Numbered from the stretch's first letter, positions 51,291-60,835 are shown. The stretch is DNA of 64,000 nt from Streptosporangium amethystogenes (GCF_000721075.1 NZ_JOEQ01000036.1:47618-111617), one strand, 5' to 3'. Numbers and translations: made by a program. Notes: generated from the letters alone by a model not told the origin.

Positions 51291-51838
51291 TGTATCCCCG
51301 CGAAGAGCTGGACGAGATGGTCCGGCTGTGGCTGTCGTCCAACCGGGAGTGCGAGCGCCTCGGCGACTGGAGGCCGCTGGCCTCCCTCTACACCGAGGAC
51401 GCCACCTACGGCTGGAACCTCGGGCCCGAGCTGGAGTTCATGGCCGTGGGCCGGCAGGAGATCCGCGACATCGCGCTCGGCCAGGAGATGGGCGGTCTCG
51501 ACGGCTGGCGGTACCCCTACCAGAAGGTCCTCGTCGACGAGGTCGCCGGTGAGGTGGTCGGCTTCTGGAAGCAGGTCGCCGAGGCGACGCGCCCCGACGG
51601 CACGCCGTACGAGGTGGCGGGGATCGGCGGTTCGTGGTTCAGGTACGCCGGTGAGATGAAGTGGTCGTGGCAGCGTGACTGGTTCGACTTCGGCAACGCC
51701 ACCGCGCTGTTCGTGGAGATGATCCAGGCGGGCGTGCTGACCGACGGCATGAAGCGCCGGATGGAGCGCGCCGGCGGCAGACCCGACGGCTGGTACCGGT
51801 TGGGCGGCGCCCCCGTCGCTCTCTGGGACCGCCCGTGA
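51290..51838 (+). CDS. NTF2/SnoaL-like protein (Rv0762c-like)
   Basis: 182 aa; the ATG shares one base with the ferredoxin stop. The pattern RLWLSSNRECERLGDWRPLASLYTEDATYGWNLGPELEFMAVGRQEIRD and the later strands (EVAGIGGSWFRYAGEMKW) fit the SnoaL/NTF2-like alpha-plus-beta barrel. I have no catalytic assignment. In M. tuberculosis a gene in the same place (Rv0762c) follows the ferredoxin. Role probably in the P450 pathway, such as a hydrolase, cyclase or isomerase. Confidence 0.75.
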   Translation: MYPREELDEMVRLWLSSNRECERLGDWRPLASLYTEDATYGWNLGPELEFMAVGRQEIRDIALGQEMGGLDGWRYPYQKVLVDEVAGEVVGFWKQVAEATRPDGTPYEVAGIGGSWFRYAGEMKWSWQRDWFDFGNATALFVEMIQAGVLTDGMKRRMERAGGRPDGWYRLGGAPVALWDRP

Positions 51839-51935
51839 GCCGCCGTCCCGGCCGTGCGCCGCGCCGGGTTCCGGAACGGGCCGCGCCACCCTCCGATCGC
51901 GCGCCGGAGCGGGCTCCGGCCGTAAGGGGGCGGCG

Positions 51936-53351
51936 ATGAGCGGCCGGTTCGCGAGCGTCAACCCCGCCACCGAGGAGGTGGTCGGCGAGGCCCGCGACGG
52001 GACGCCCGCCGACATGGACGCGGCGATCGGCGCGGCGCGGGAGGCGTTCGACGCCGGGGTGTGGTCCGCCGATCCGCGGCTGCGGGCCCGCTGCCTGCGC
52101 CAGCTGCGAGACGGGCTCGTCTCGCACGCCTCCGAACTGCGGGAGCTGACCGTGGCGGAGGCCGGCTGCCCGGTCTTCCTGACGTACGGCCCCCAGCTGG
52201 ACGCCCCGGTGGCGGACCTGGGGTGGTTCGCCGACCTCGCCGAGTCCTACGAGTGGTCGCGGGATCTGGGGGTGGGCGCGCCGATGGGCATGACGTCGCG
52301 GCGTACCCTGCTGCGCGAACCCGCCGGGGTGGTCGGCGCGATCACCCCGTGGAACTTCCCGCACCAGATCAACCTGGCCAAGCTGGGCCCGGCGCTGGCG
52401 GCAGGTAACACCGTGGTGCTCAAACCCGCCCCCGACACTCCCCTGGTGGCCGAGTTCATGGCGCGGATCGCCGCTGAGGAGACGGACTTCCCGCCCGGCG
52501 TGCTGGGCGTCGTCACCTCCTCCTCGCATGCGCTCGGCGCCCAGCTGGTCGCCGACCCCCGGGTGGACCTGGTCTCGTTCACCGGTTCCACCGCGACGGG
52601 CCGCTCGGTGATGGCCTCGGCGGCGGCGACCGTGAAGCGGGTCTTCCTGGAACTGGGCGGCAAGTCCGCCTACGTCGTGCTGGAGGACGCGGACATCGGT
52701 TCGGCCGCGGCGATGGCGGCCTTCGCGGTGGCCACCCATGCCGGACAAGGGTGCGCGCTCACGACCCGGCTGCTGCTGCCCCGGGCGCGGTTCGACGAGG
52801 GTGTGCACGCCGCGGCCAGGACACTGGGCAAGCTGGGGGTGGGCGACCCCGCCGACCCCGGGACCGTCTGCGGACCGGTGATCTCGGCCGTGCAGCGGGA
52901 CCGGGTGGAGTCCTACCTGCGGCTGGCCGTGGCCGAGGGCGGCGCGTTCGCCTGTGGCGGTGGGCGGCCACCGGACCGGGAGCGGGGCTTCTGGATCGAG
53001 CCGACCCTGATCGTCGGGGTGCCGAACTCCGCCAGGGTCGCCCAGGAGGAGATCTTCGGCCCCGTCCTGGTGGCCGTGCCGCACGACGGGGACGACGACG
53101 CGGTGCGGATCGCCAACGACTCGCCGTACGGGTTGTCGGGCGCGGTGCACGGGGGTGACGAGGAGCGCGCGCTGGCGGTGGCCAGGCGGCTGCGGACCGG
53201 AACGGTCGGCGTCAACGGCGGGCAGTGGTACGGCGGGGACGTGCCGTTCGGCGGTTACAAGCAGTCGGGGATCGGCCGGGAGATGGGCGTGCTCGGCTTC
53301 GAGGAGTACCTGGAGAGCAAGGTCGTCGCCACCCCTCACGGAGGTCAGTGA
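51936..53351 (+). CDS. Aldehyde dehydrogenase (AldA, Rv0768-like)
   Basis: 471 aa. WNFPHQINLAKLGPALAAGNTVVLKPAPDTP (cofactor), SFTGSTATGRSV, LELGGKSAYVV (general-base Glu), AGQGCALTTRLLL (catalytic Cys) and EEIFGPVLVAVP. The 3' stop overlaps the next start by one base. The same gene in M. tuberculosis (aldA, Rv0768) is in the locus beside CYP51. It would oxidise an aldehyde produced by the P450s or alcohol dehydrogenase; the substrate is unknown. The gap of 97 bp from the SnoaL-like gene shows no gene. Confidence 0.93.
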   Translation: MSGRFASVNPATEEVVGEARDGTPADMDAAIGAAREAFDAGVWSADPRLRARCLRQLRDGLVSHASELRELTVAEAGCPVFLTYGPQLDAPVADLGWFADLAESYEWSRDLGVGAPMGMTSRRTLLREPAGVVGAITPWNFPHQINLAKLGPALAAGNTVVLKPAPDTPLVAEFMARIAAEETDFPPGVLGVVTSSSHALGAQLVADPRVDLVSFTGSTATGRSVMASAAATVKRVFLELGGKSAYVVLEDADIGSAAAMAAFAVATHAGQGCALTTRLLLPRARFDEGVHAAARTLGKLGVGDPADPGTVCGPVISAVQRDRVESYLRLAVAEGGAFACGGGRPPDRERGFWIEPTLIVGVPNSARVAQEEIFGPVLVAVPHDGDDDAVRIANDSPYGLSGAVHGGDEERALAVARRLRTGTVGVNGGQWYGGDVPFGGYKQSGIGREMGVLGFEEYLESKVVATPHGGQ

Positions 53352-54079
53352 TGCGTTTCGAGAACAGGGTCGCGATCGTCACCGGCGGCGCGCGAGGAAT
53401 CGGCGAGGCCTACGTCCGCGCCCTGGCGGCCGAGGGCGCGAAGGTGGTGGTGGCCGACCTGGAGACCGAACTCGGCGAGCGGGTGGCCAAGGACGTCGGC
53501 GGGGTGTTCGTCAGGACCGACGTGGCCGATCCGGAGTCGGCGAGGGCGATGGCCGAGACGGCCAGGGAGAGTTTCGGCAGGCTTGACTACCTGGTCAACA
53601 ACGCCGCGATCTACGGCGGGATGAGGCTGGACTTCCTGATCACCGTGGACTGGGACTACTACCGGAGGTTCATGGCGGTGAACCTGGACGGGGCGCTGAA
53701 CTGCGTGCGCGCCTGCTATCCGCTGATGGGCGAGGGCGCCTCGATCGTCAACCAGTCGTCGACCGCCGCGTGGGTCTACTCCGGGTTCTACGGCCTGGCC
53801 AAGGTCGGGATCAACGGCCTGACCCAGCAGCTCGCCCACGAACTCGGCGGCATGGGCATCCGGGTCAACGCGATCGCCCCCGGCCCCACCGACACCGAGG
53901 CCACCCGGGCGGTGGTCCCCGAGGGCTACCGCAAGCGGATGGTCGGCGACCTGGCGCTCAAGCGGCTCGGGCGGCCCGAGGACCTGACGGGGATGTGCCT
54001 GTTCCTGCTGTCGGACGAGGCGGGCTGGATCACCGGGCAGATCTTCAATGTGGACGGCGGGCAGGTGATCCGGTCATGA
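53351..54079 (+). CDS. Short-chain dehydrogenase (Rv0769-like)
   Basis: 242 aa from ATG 53351. TGGARGIGEAYVRAL (cofactor), YLVNNAAIYGG (NNA), active-site Ser in NQSSTAAWVYSGFYGLAKVGIN (YxxxK), and end GWITGQIFNVDGGQV. A FabG-type fold; probably NAD-dependent alcohol or ketone chemistry. Position matches Rv0769 in M. tuberculosis. Overlaps the ALDH stop by one base, so translation is coupled. Confidence 0.93.
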   Translation: MRFENRVAIVTGGARGIGEAYVRALAAEGAKVVVADLETELGERVAKDVGGVFVRTDVADPESARAMAETARESFGRLDYLVNNAAIYGGMRLDFLITVDWDYYRRFMAVNLDGALNCVRACYPLMGEGASIVNQSSTAAWVYSGFYGLAKVGINGLTQQLAHELGGMGIRVNAIAPGPTDTEATRAVVPEGYRKRMVGDLALKRLGRPEDLTGMCLFLLSDEAGWITGQIFNVDGGQVIRS

Positions 54080-54140
54080 GCGGCGCGACCTGGACGCAAC
54101 CCCAATCGAGTGACCTTCGAATCAACGAGGGGGTTCTCCA

Positions 54141-54989
54141 ATGAGACTCGGATTCATCGGGCTGGGGCAGATGGGCGCGCCGATGGCCACGCACCTGGCC
54201 GGCTGGCCCGGAGGGCTGCTCGTGCACGACATCAGGGCCGAGGCGTGCGCGCCGGTGGTGGAGAAGGGCGCGCGGGCCGTACCGGACCCGTTGGAGATCA
54301 TGGCCGAGGCCGATCTGATCGAGGTGATGGTCCTCGACGACGAGCAGGTACGCCAGGTCGTGCGCGCCGGGCTGCCGGCCGCGAGGGCGGGCACGGTGAT
54401 CGCCGTCCACTCGACGATCGCCCCGTCCACCGCCGAGGAACTGTCGGCCGAAGCCGAGCCGTACGGCGTGCACGTCGTGGACGCCCCGGTGAGCGGCGGC
54501 TTCATGGGCGCGCACCAGGGCAGGCTGGCGGTGTTCGTGGGCGGCCCGCAGGAGGCGGTCGAGCGGTGCGAGGAGCCGTTCGGACGCTGGGCGGAGCTGG
54601 TGCTGCACGTCGGCCCCGCCGGGGCCGGCACCAGGGCGAAGCTGGCGCGTAACCTGCTGCACTTCGCGTCGTTCGCCGCGGCGGCGGAGGCTCAGCGGCT
54701 GGCCGAGTCGTGCGGGATCTCACTGAAGGCGCTGGCGCGGGCCGTCAAGCACTCGGACGCGATCACCGGCGGTCCCGGGGCGATCATGTTGAGGAAGACG
54801 ACGGGACCTGTAACGCCGGACGATCCCTGGTACGACATATTGCTACATGTTAGGACTCTGGGTGAGAAAGACCTTACCCTCGCACTGGAACTGGCACGGG
54901 CCAGAGGGGTGGAGACCCCCCTGGCCGCCCTCGCCCTCGAACGGCTGGCCGACGGACTCGGAGTGCCCCATGAGCGATCACACGAATGA
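54141..54989 (+). CDS. NAD-binding dehydrogenase of the 3-hydroxyisobutyrate family (Rv0770-like)
   Basis: 282 aa. FIGLGQMGAPMATHLAG (cofactor), DAPVSGGFMGAHQGRLAVFVGG (substrate loop), and the catalytic-Lys region RAKLARNLLHFA (K at about residue 172). The family oxidises beta-hydroxyacids. The match of gene order to Rv0770 is again exact. A stretch near the 3' end (about 54780-54900) uses rare codons (ATA, TTG, CTA, AGG), unlike the rest. Its stop is 20 bases after the next start codon, so the two overlap. Confidence 0.9.
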   Translation: MRLGFIGLGQMGAPMATHLAGWPGGLLVHDIRAEACAPVVEKGARAVPDPLEIMAEADLIEVMVLDDEQVRQVVRAGLPAARAGTVIAVHSTIAPSTAEELSAEAEPYGVHVVDAPVSGGFMGAHQGRLAVFVGGPQEAVERCEEPFGRWAELVLHVGPAGAGTRAKLARNLLHFASFAAAAEAQRLAESCGISLKALARAVKHSDAITGGPGAIMLRKTTGPVTPDDPWYDILLHVRTLGEKDLTLALELARARGVETPLAALALERLADGLGVPHERSHE

Positions 54990-55350
54990 CACTCCTGACC
55001 GCCGGAGGCGCGGATTGGAGATCATGAAACAGGTCTACGGCTGGGATCACGTCGGGGACGGTCCTGGCGATTTCTTCGGGATGACCGTCGAGCACCTGTT
55101 CGCCGAGGTGTGGTCCAGGGAGGGGATCTCGACCCGCGACCGGCGGCTGCTGCTGGTCGGCCTGCTCGTCGGGCAGGGCATGGACGACGTCGTCGGGCTC
55201 CAGCTGGACGCGGCGCTGAGGACCGGTGATCTCACCCCCGACGAGCTGCGCGAGATCGTCATCTTCCTCACCCACTACGCCGGGTGGCCCCGGGGGGCCA
55301 AGCTCAACGGCCAGGTCGAGGAACTGATCGCCCGCGTCATGAAGTCCTGA
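54970..55350 (+). CDS. Carboxymuconolactone decarboxylase family protein (Rv0771-like)
   Basis: 126 aa from ATG 54970, overlapping the dehydrogenase gene. The pattern GLEIMKQVYGWDHVGDGPGDFF, FAEVWSREGISTRDRRLLLVGLLVGQGMDDVVGLQLDAALRTGDLTPDELREIVIFLTHYAGWPRGAKLNGQVEELI matches CMD-type helical proteins. It lacks the CxxC peroxidase motif of AhpD. Last gene of the locus, as Rv0771 in M. tuberculosis. The decarboxylase activity is inferred from the family name. Confidence 0.9.
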   Translation: MSDHTNDTPDRRRRGLEIMKQVYGWDHVGDGPGDFFGMTVEHLFAEVWSREGISTRDRRLLLVGLLVGQGMDDVVGLQLDAALRTGDLTPDELREIVIFLTHYAGWPRGAKLNGQVEELIARVMKS

Positions 55351-55384
55351 CCCGCCGCGGAGCCGCGGACCCCGCGCCGAAAGG

Positions 55385-56644
55385 TCACAGCCTCTCGACG
55401 TTGGGCCCGCGGCACCGGTTCCGGGTGTCGAGGACGAAGGCGCTCGCCCGCTGGACGAGCTCGTAGTCGAAGCGGTCGTGGTCGGTGAGGACCACCACCA
55501 CGTCCGCCGCCGCCAGCTCCCGCTCCGAGAAGGCGACGACCTCGACGCCCTCCGGCAGCAGGAAGCAGTCCACATGCGGGTCCGCGGCCCGCACGTCCGC
55601 GCCCAGCTTGCGCAGGCCCCTGACCACGTCGATCGCGGGCGACTCGCGGCAGTCTCCGGCGTTCTTCTTGTACGCGAGGCCGAGCGCGAGCACCCGGCTG
55701 CCGTTGACCGGCTTGCGCAGGCGGTTCAGCGCGAGGCCGACCCGGCGCACGACCTGGTCCGGCATGTGGTCGTTGATGTCGTTGGCCAGCTCCACGAACT
55801 GGAAGTTGTGCCCCAGGCTGCGCTTGACCTTCCAGGACAGGTACGAGGGGTCGATCGGCAGGCAGTGCCCGCCGACCCCGGGCCCCGGGGTGAAGCGCAG
55901 GTAGCCGAACGGTTTGGTCGAGGCGGCGTCGATGGCCTCCCAGACGTCGATGCCGAGCTGCTGCGCGAAGATCGACAGCTCGTTCACCAGGGCGATGTTG
56001 ACATGCCTGAAGGTGTTCTCCAGGAGCTTGCACAGCTCGGCCACCTGTGGCGAGGAGACCGGGACCACCTCGTCCACGATCCTCGCGTAGAACGCCCTGA
56101 TCCTCTCCAGGGACGCCCCGTCGATCCCGGAGACCACCTTCGGCGTGTTCTCCAGGCGCCAGCGCGCGTTGCCCGGGTCGATCCGTTCGGGACTGTAGCC
56201 CAGGTGGAAGTCCTGCGGTGCCCGCAGCCCGGAGCCGTCCTCCAGCAGTGGCAGCAGGTACTCCTCGGTGGTTCCCGGATAGGTGGTGGACTCCAGCACC
56301 ACCGTGGCGCCCCGCCGCAGCAGCGGGGCGAGCGACTCCCCCGCCGCACCGATGTGGCGCAGGTCGGGAACGCCTTCGCGCAGCGGCGTCGGCACGGTTA
56401 TCACGCAGACGTCGAACCCCTCGGCGTCGGCGTAGTCGGCGCTGGCCAGATAGCGCCCCGACCGGTGGGCGGCGGCCAGCGTCTCGTCGCCGACGTCCTC
56501 GACATAGGACTCGGCGGCGTTGAGCCGCTTGACCCGCCACTCGTCCAGGTCGATCCCCACGACGTCGAACCCCGCGTCGACCGCCCGCATCGCCAGAGGC
56601 AGGCCGACGTAACCCTGGCCGACAACGACCAGCTTCTCTCCCAT
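55385..56644 (-). CDS. UDP-sugar 6-dehydrogenase (WecC/WbpA type)
   Basis: 419 aa. NAD-binding VVGQGYVGLPLAMRAVDAGF, then TVPTPLREGVPDL, ESTTYPGTTEEYLLPLL, SPERIDPGN and the catalytic Cys in GPGVGGHCLPIDPSYLSW. The C-terminal domain has ALGLAYKKNAGDCRESPAIDVV. This combination is that of UDP-N-acetylglucosamine/mannosamine 6-dehydrogenases, which make uronic acids for surface polysaccharides. It has no glycosyltransferases beside it. Divergent from the first ice-binding-type gene, convergent with the P450 locus. Confidence 0.9.
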   Translation of the reverse strand: MGEKLVVVGQGYVGLPLAMRAVDAGFDVVGIDLDEWRVKRLNAAESYVEDVGDETLAAAHRSGRYLASADYADAEGFDVCVITVPTPLREGVPDLRHIGAAGESLAPLLRRGATVVLESTTYPGTTEEYLLPLLEDGSGLRAPQDFHLGYSPERIDPGNARWRLENTPKVVSGIDGASLERIRAFYARIVDEVVPVSSPQVAELCKLLENTFRHVNIALVNELSIFAQQLGIDVWEAIDAASTKPFGYLRFTPGPGVGGHCLPIDPSYLSWKVKRSLGHNFQFVELANDINDHMPDQVVRRVGLALNRLRKPVNGSRVLALGLAYKKNAGDCRESPAIDVVRGLRKLGADVRAADPHVDCFLLPEGVEVVAFSERELAAADVVVVLTDHDRFDYELVQRASAFVLDTRNRCRGPNVERL

Positions 56645-56849
56645 GTCAGGACCCCCGTCACTTCAAGTGATATATGACCTGACTGTAGGAGCCGAGTGTT
56701 CTCACAACATTGATTTGGGCCCCTGGGCGTGTCGCCTCCGCATTTCGCCGGTCCGCTGCATGTCGATTCAGGATGGCGAGAACGACAACAGTAAGGTCGA
56801 TTTCTCAGGTGCACATCGATTTCAAATTACCAGACAAAGGGACAATCTT

Positions 56850-57941
56850 ATGATAAATAGTGATCGCCCTCGCGCTCTCCGTCGGAATGGCCTCAGCCCC
56901 TACCTGGAAGCGGCTCTCGCAGCCTTCCTCACATTGGGCACACCCCTTGTGATGCCACTCAGCGCGAACGCAGACATACAGCCGGTAACCCTCGGGCAAG
57001 CCGAGGACTGCGCGGTCATGGCCGGCAACGCGGTCACAGGCACGGATCTCACCATGATCATCGGTACGGTCGCCTTGAGCCCGGGCATCACGATGACCGG
57101 CTTCCCACCGGGGATAGTGCGCGGAGAGGTGCACAAGAACGACGCAGCGGCGCAGCAGAAAAAGGCCGACGCGGTCGCCGCCTACAACGACGCGGCCGGG
57201 CGGACGCCCACCGCCACCATCCCGCCGAACCTTGGAGAAGGGGCGACCATCACGCCGGGTGTCTACGACACTCCCGGAGGCGTCTTCAAGCTAGCCGGGA
57301 CGCTCACACTCGACGCTCAGGGCGACCCGGACGCAACCTTCATCTTCCAAGCCGATTCCGCTCTCAACACAGCAAAGACCAGCAACATCGACCTCACGAA
57401 CGGCGCCCAGGAGGACAACATCATCTGGCAGGTCGGCGATTCGGCGACCCTGGGGGAATACTCCACCTTTCGGGGGACCGTCCTGGCCCTGAACGATGTC
57501 AAGGTGATGACGGGCGCGGCGATGCACGGCCGTGCCATGGCGCTGAACAACGTGGTCACCTTGAACGGCACGACCATCCTGCCGACCACCCAGATCATGC
57601 TGCCGAACGCCCCAGAGACCGAGACGTCTCTCACCTCGTCGTTGAACCCGTCCCAATTGGGGGATCCGGTCACCTTCGTCGCCAAGGTAAGCGGGGACTT
57701 CCATGGGGTCAGCCCCACTAATACCGTGCTCTTCAAGGACGACTCCGTCGTCATCGGCTCGGCCATGCTCGACGACCTCGGCGTCGCGACGTTCACGACC
57801 GCGGAACTCACCAGTGGCGTGCACCCCATCACGGCTGTCTACGTGGCCGGTGGCACCTCCGTCGGCGAGGCCTGGGTCGAATTCGCCCCGAGCGAATCAC
57901 CCGTGGTGAATCAGCAGGTGCTCGACCGCGGGACGACATAG
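56850..57941 (+). CDS. Secreted DUF3494 ice-binding-type protein with an Ig-like domain
   Basis: 363 aa from ATG 56850 (AAAGGGA upstream). A signal peptide ends in SANAD (about 41-45). The DUF3494 region, about 45-250, carries PVTLGQAEDCAVMAGNAVTGTDLTMIIGTVALSPGITMTGFPPG, NIDLTNGAQEDNIIWQVGDSATLGEYSTFRGTVLALNDVKVMTGAAMHGRAMALNNVVTL, which is the beta-solenoid ice-binding fold. A bacterial Ig-like domain follows (about 255-345: LGDPVTFVAKVSG, VLFKDDSVVIGSAMLDDLGVATFTTAELTSGVHPITAVYVAG). The protein stops right after it, where the paralogue at 59227 has a DUF4082 domain. The family includes ice-binding proteins and adhesins; function here is unproven. Confidence 0.88.
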   Translation: MINSDRPRALRRNGLSPYLEAALAAFLTLGTPLVMPLSANADIQPVTLGQAEDCAVMAGNAVTGTDLTMIIGTVALSPGITMTGFPPGIVRGEVHKNDAAAQQKKADAVAAYNDAAGRTPTATIPPNLGEGATITPGVYDTPGGVFKLAGTLTLDAQGDPDATFIFQADSALNTAKTSNIDLTNGAQEDNIIWQVGDSATLGEYSTFRGTVLALNDVKVMTGAAMHGRAMALNNVVTLNGTTILPTTQIMLPNAPETETSLTSSLNPSQLGDPVTFVAKVSGDFHGVSPTNTVLFKDDSVVIGSAMLDDLGVATFTTAELTSGVHPITAVYVAGGTSVGEAWVEFAPSESPVVNQQVLDRGTT

Positions 57942-59226
57942 ATCAGCACCTTTTCCTGACTCCGGCGTTCTCAGATCGTGAGATCGGGGATGCCGAACGG
58001 GACAGCGCCCGCCGACTCCGACGGCAGCACCCACCGCCTTGCCGTACCCCCAGAGCCGTCGGCACCCGTTCTGGTGCGCCGACCCGCCCACTGGCCGACG
58101 GACACGGCAGAGTCAATGACGACGAGGCTCCGCAGGAACAGGCGCCATTGACAATCACCTGTTCGCGGGGCCTCATGACGTCTTGCCCTGCAGGCAACTC
58201 GTGACCCGCACCGCCATATCCGATGTCTCATCAGCCGGGCACTCCGGAACCACGGCATGCGCCTGTGCCTGGACCTCGCCTCCCACGGTAACCGGATAAC
58301 GACACAATGGTGCGCGTTCACTAAATGAGTTGAGATCACGAAAGATGCCGACCAAACGGACACCTTTTATCTCGGCGTGTCGTTTGTTTGCCCCAATCGT
58401 AACTTCGATCAAGCATCACCACTTCATGAATGGGCATCTCTCGTTTGCACCGCCATGCAATGCGGTGACTCGAAAATCCGATTTTCGCCGTAGGGAGAAC
58501 CCATTGATTCCTCGCAGGAACACGGCGGTCGCCGCATCGGCGACAGCCTGCGGAACACTGGAATCCCCGGCTCCGGGAGCGACCTCGGCAAGTATGACCG
58601 CCGAAACGGCCGGGACCACTCTCCTGGACCGGCAGACGGATGGAGGCGCCGCCCTCCATCCGGCCTGCGGACATCGTCACCGGAAGTCCTGTCGGTGCCT
58701 GTGTGATCGGTGCGGGCGCCGGCGGGACGGCCGGCGCCGGGGTCGCCCTGTCCCGCCGGCACCCCTGCCCGTTGCCATGCGAAAGTGCGCCCCCTGATCG
58801 CCTTGAGCGCCCTGGCCGGGTAAGCGGCCATAAGTGGTCATCCGAAGCGGATTCTCTCATAAAAACAATCAAAGACACTGTAATCCGCCAGGGAAGCCTG
58901 CAGCTGGACAGCGAACCCACTCAGGGCACTGGCCACGGAAGATATCCGCAGGTTAACCCTGCTTTAAACAAGCGTCGATGGAATTCGACCCGCGATTCAC
59001 TGCAGACATATAATGACATCGTCAAAGCCTTGTCCGCCCTCATGAGTCGCGGCGCCTTCAACGGGAACCAAGATGCCAGGTCGGCGTTTCTCACCGCCAG
59101 CATCTTTAATTTTTATTAAAAACAGTGACCGACCGGGCAGAAGTAAGCAGGGATCGCGAGGTTGATCCTTAATGTACGGACTGCACGCAAGGTCCGACAC
59201 CTGAGATCACCGGAGAGTTGACTCCC
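57942..59226. other. 1.29-kb gap without a confident gene
   Basis: Lower GC than the neighbouring genes. A leftward frame at 58173-58412 (79 aa, MIEVTIGANKRHAEIKGVRL, ending VTSCLQGKTS) has moderately good codon use but no family; the rightward frames are rich in Arg/Pro and broken. The stretch could be decayed coding sequence. No insertion-sequence ends or tRNA were seen. Confidence 0.45.
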
Positions 59227-60612
59227 ATGTCCAAACCCCATTACAGCCCACCCGAGCAACCGGCCAGTACGACTTCGCCGGCACAGCTGAAGCGTGAAAC
59301 CGGTCACCGCGGCTTTCTCCGGCGGAGCGTCGGTCGCTCTTGGCTTGTAGTACTGCTGACAACTGTCCTGTCGATGGGCGTGATCGTCGGAACGCCACAC
59401 AGCGCGAACGCGGATCAGGCACCGGTGAGTCTCGGCGACGCCGCGCCCTTCGGCGTTCTGGCCGGGACCGCCGTGACGAATACGAATCTCACGGCGATCA
59501 CCGGAGACCTCGGAGTGAGTCCGGGCATCTCGGTGACCGGATTCCCACCCGGCACGGTGAGCGGAGCCGTCCACGCGGGCGACGCTACGGCGTCCGGCGC
59601 CAAAGCCGACCTGGTCGCCGCCTACAACGACATCGCCGGGCGGACACCTGTCGTCACCATACCGACAGAGCTCGGCGGCACGACCAGGACCCCGGGCGTC
59701 TACAACTCCGCCGACGGCACCTTCGGAATATCCGGGACGCTCACACTCGATGCCGACGATGATCCGGACGCGGTCTTCATCTTCAACGCGTCCACCCTCT
59801 CCGCGGCAAACGTCAGCAACATCAACCTTGTGAACGGCGCCCAGGAGGACAATGTCTTCTGGCGAGTCAGCGGCTCCGCGACGCTTGGAACGTTCTCCAC
59901 CTTCCGGGGAAACGTTCTGGCGCTGACATCGGTGACGGTGGGCCCCGGCGCCACCCTCAACGGCCGCGCCTTCGCGCTCAACAACACGGTCACGCTCCAA
60001 GGCGCCAGTGACCCACCGAAAACCCGTATCAGCGTGCCGAACGACCCGCCGACCACGACAACCCTGACCACGTCGGCCAACCCCTCCCAGCAGGGACAAC
60101 CGGTCACCTTCACCGCCGTGGTGAGCCCGGTCACGGGCTCGCTCGTCCCCCAGGGCGAGGTGGTCTTCAAGGATGGCTCGACCGTCATCGGCTCGGGCTG
60201 GCACGACAACTCGGGCCCTGCAACCTTCACGACCTCGAGCCTGGCCGCCGGGCAGCGTTCGATCACCGCCGTCTATCTCGGCGGCGACACCCCCGACGGT
60301 GAGGCCATCGTCCATTTCGCCCCGAGCAAGTCGCCCGAACTGATCCAGACCGTGCGGACCAGCCTATGGGACAACACAGCGGTCCCGGCCGCCCAGTCCT
60401 ACCCCGATCCCAAAGCCAGTACGGCCGGTGTGATATTCGGTAACGAGGCCCTACTTCACAACGCAATACACGAACAGCCCGCTCCTCGCGCTCGCGAACG
60501 GCGCGGAAGGCGGAAACGGCGTATACAAATACGGCGCCACGGACTCCTTCCCAACCGCCGGCTATCTAGCCAGCAACTACTGGGTGGATGTCGTGTTCAC
60601 CCCTGCGAATAA
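59227..60612 (+). CDS. Second DUF3494/Ig-like protein with a broken DUF4082 domain
   Basis: 461 aa from ATG 59227. A signal peptide with TVLSMGVIVGTPHSANADQ (about 45-62) is followed by DUF3494 (about 65-265) and an Ig-like domain (about 280-370), paralogous to the gene at 56850. The DUF4082 opening, SLWDNTAVPAAQSYPDPKASTAGV, follows. After residue about 412 the frame shifts: the true DUF4082 end (LLALANGAEGGNGVYKYGATDSFPTAGYLASNYWVDVVFTPANN) is in another frame to the TGA at 60617-60619. So the end of the protein as read is spurious, and part of the domain (the RFYKG strand) is missing. Confidence 0.8.
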   Translation: MSKPHYSPPEQPASTTSPAQLKRETGHRGFLRRSVGRSWLVVLLTTVLSMGVIVGTPHSANADQAPVSLGDAAPFGVLAGTAVTNTNLTAITGDLGVSPGISVTGFPPGTVSGAVHAGDATASGAKADLVAAYNDIAGRTPVVTIPTELGGTTRTPGVYNSADGTFGISGTLTLDADDDPDAVFIFNASTLSAANVSNINLVNGAQEDNVFWRVSGSATLGTFSTFRGNVLALTSVTVGPGATLNGRAFALNNTVTLQGASDPPKTRISVPNDPPTTTTLTTSANPSQQGQPVTFTAVVSPVTGSLVPQGEVVFKDGSTVIGSGWHDNSGPATFTTSSLAAGQRSITAVYLGGDTPDGEAIVHFAPSKSPELIQTVRTSLWDNTAVPAAQSYPDPKASTAGVIFGNEALLHNAIHEQPAPRARERRGRRKRRIQIRRHGLLPNRRLSSQQLLGGCRVHPCE

Positions 60613-60835
60613 CTCTTGAACGACGCGGCGCTCCCGGCCGTCCAACGTGATCCCGTCTCCAAGGCCGTTACGCTCGGCGTCAAATTCAAGACGACCACGA
60701 CCGGAGCCGTCAACGGCATCCGCTTCTACAAGGGCACGCAGAACACCGGGACGCACGTCGGAAGCCTGTGGACCGGCGACGGCCAGCTGCTCGCGCTCGC
60801 GAACGGCGCGGAAGGCGGAAACGGCGTATACAAAT
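60485..60835 (+). repeat. Two 46-bp direct repeats in the DUF4082 remnants
   Basis: The sequence at 60485-60530 recurs exactly at 60790-60835 (start ctcgcgctcgcgaacggcgc). Each encodes the LLALANGAEGGNGVYK part of a DUF4082 domain in its own frame. The spacing, 305 bp, is about one domain, so the second copy probably arose by tandem domain duplication. Confidence 0.85.

Noticed and set aside
58173..58412. A 79-codon leftward frame in the 57.9-59.2 kb gap
   Set aside because: Codon use is fair, but no family or ribosome-binding site was seen, so it is mentioned only as a candidate within the gap.
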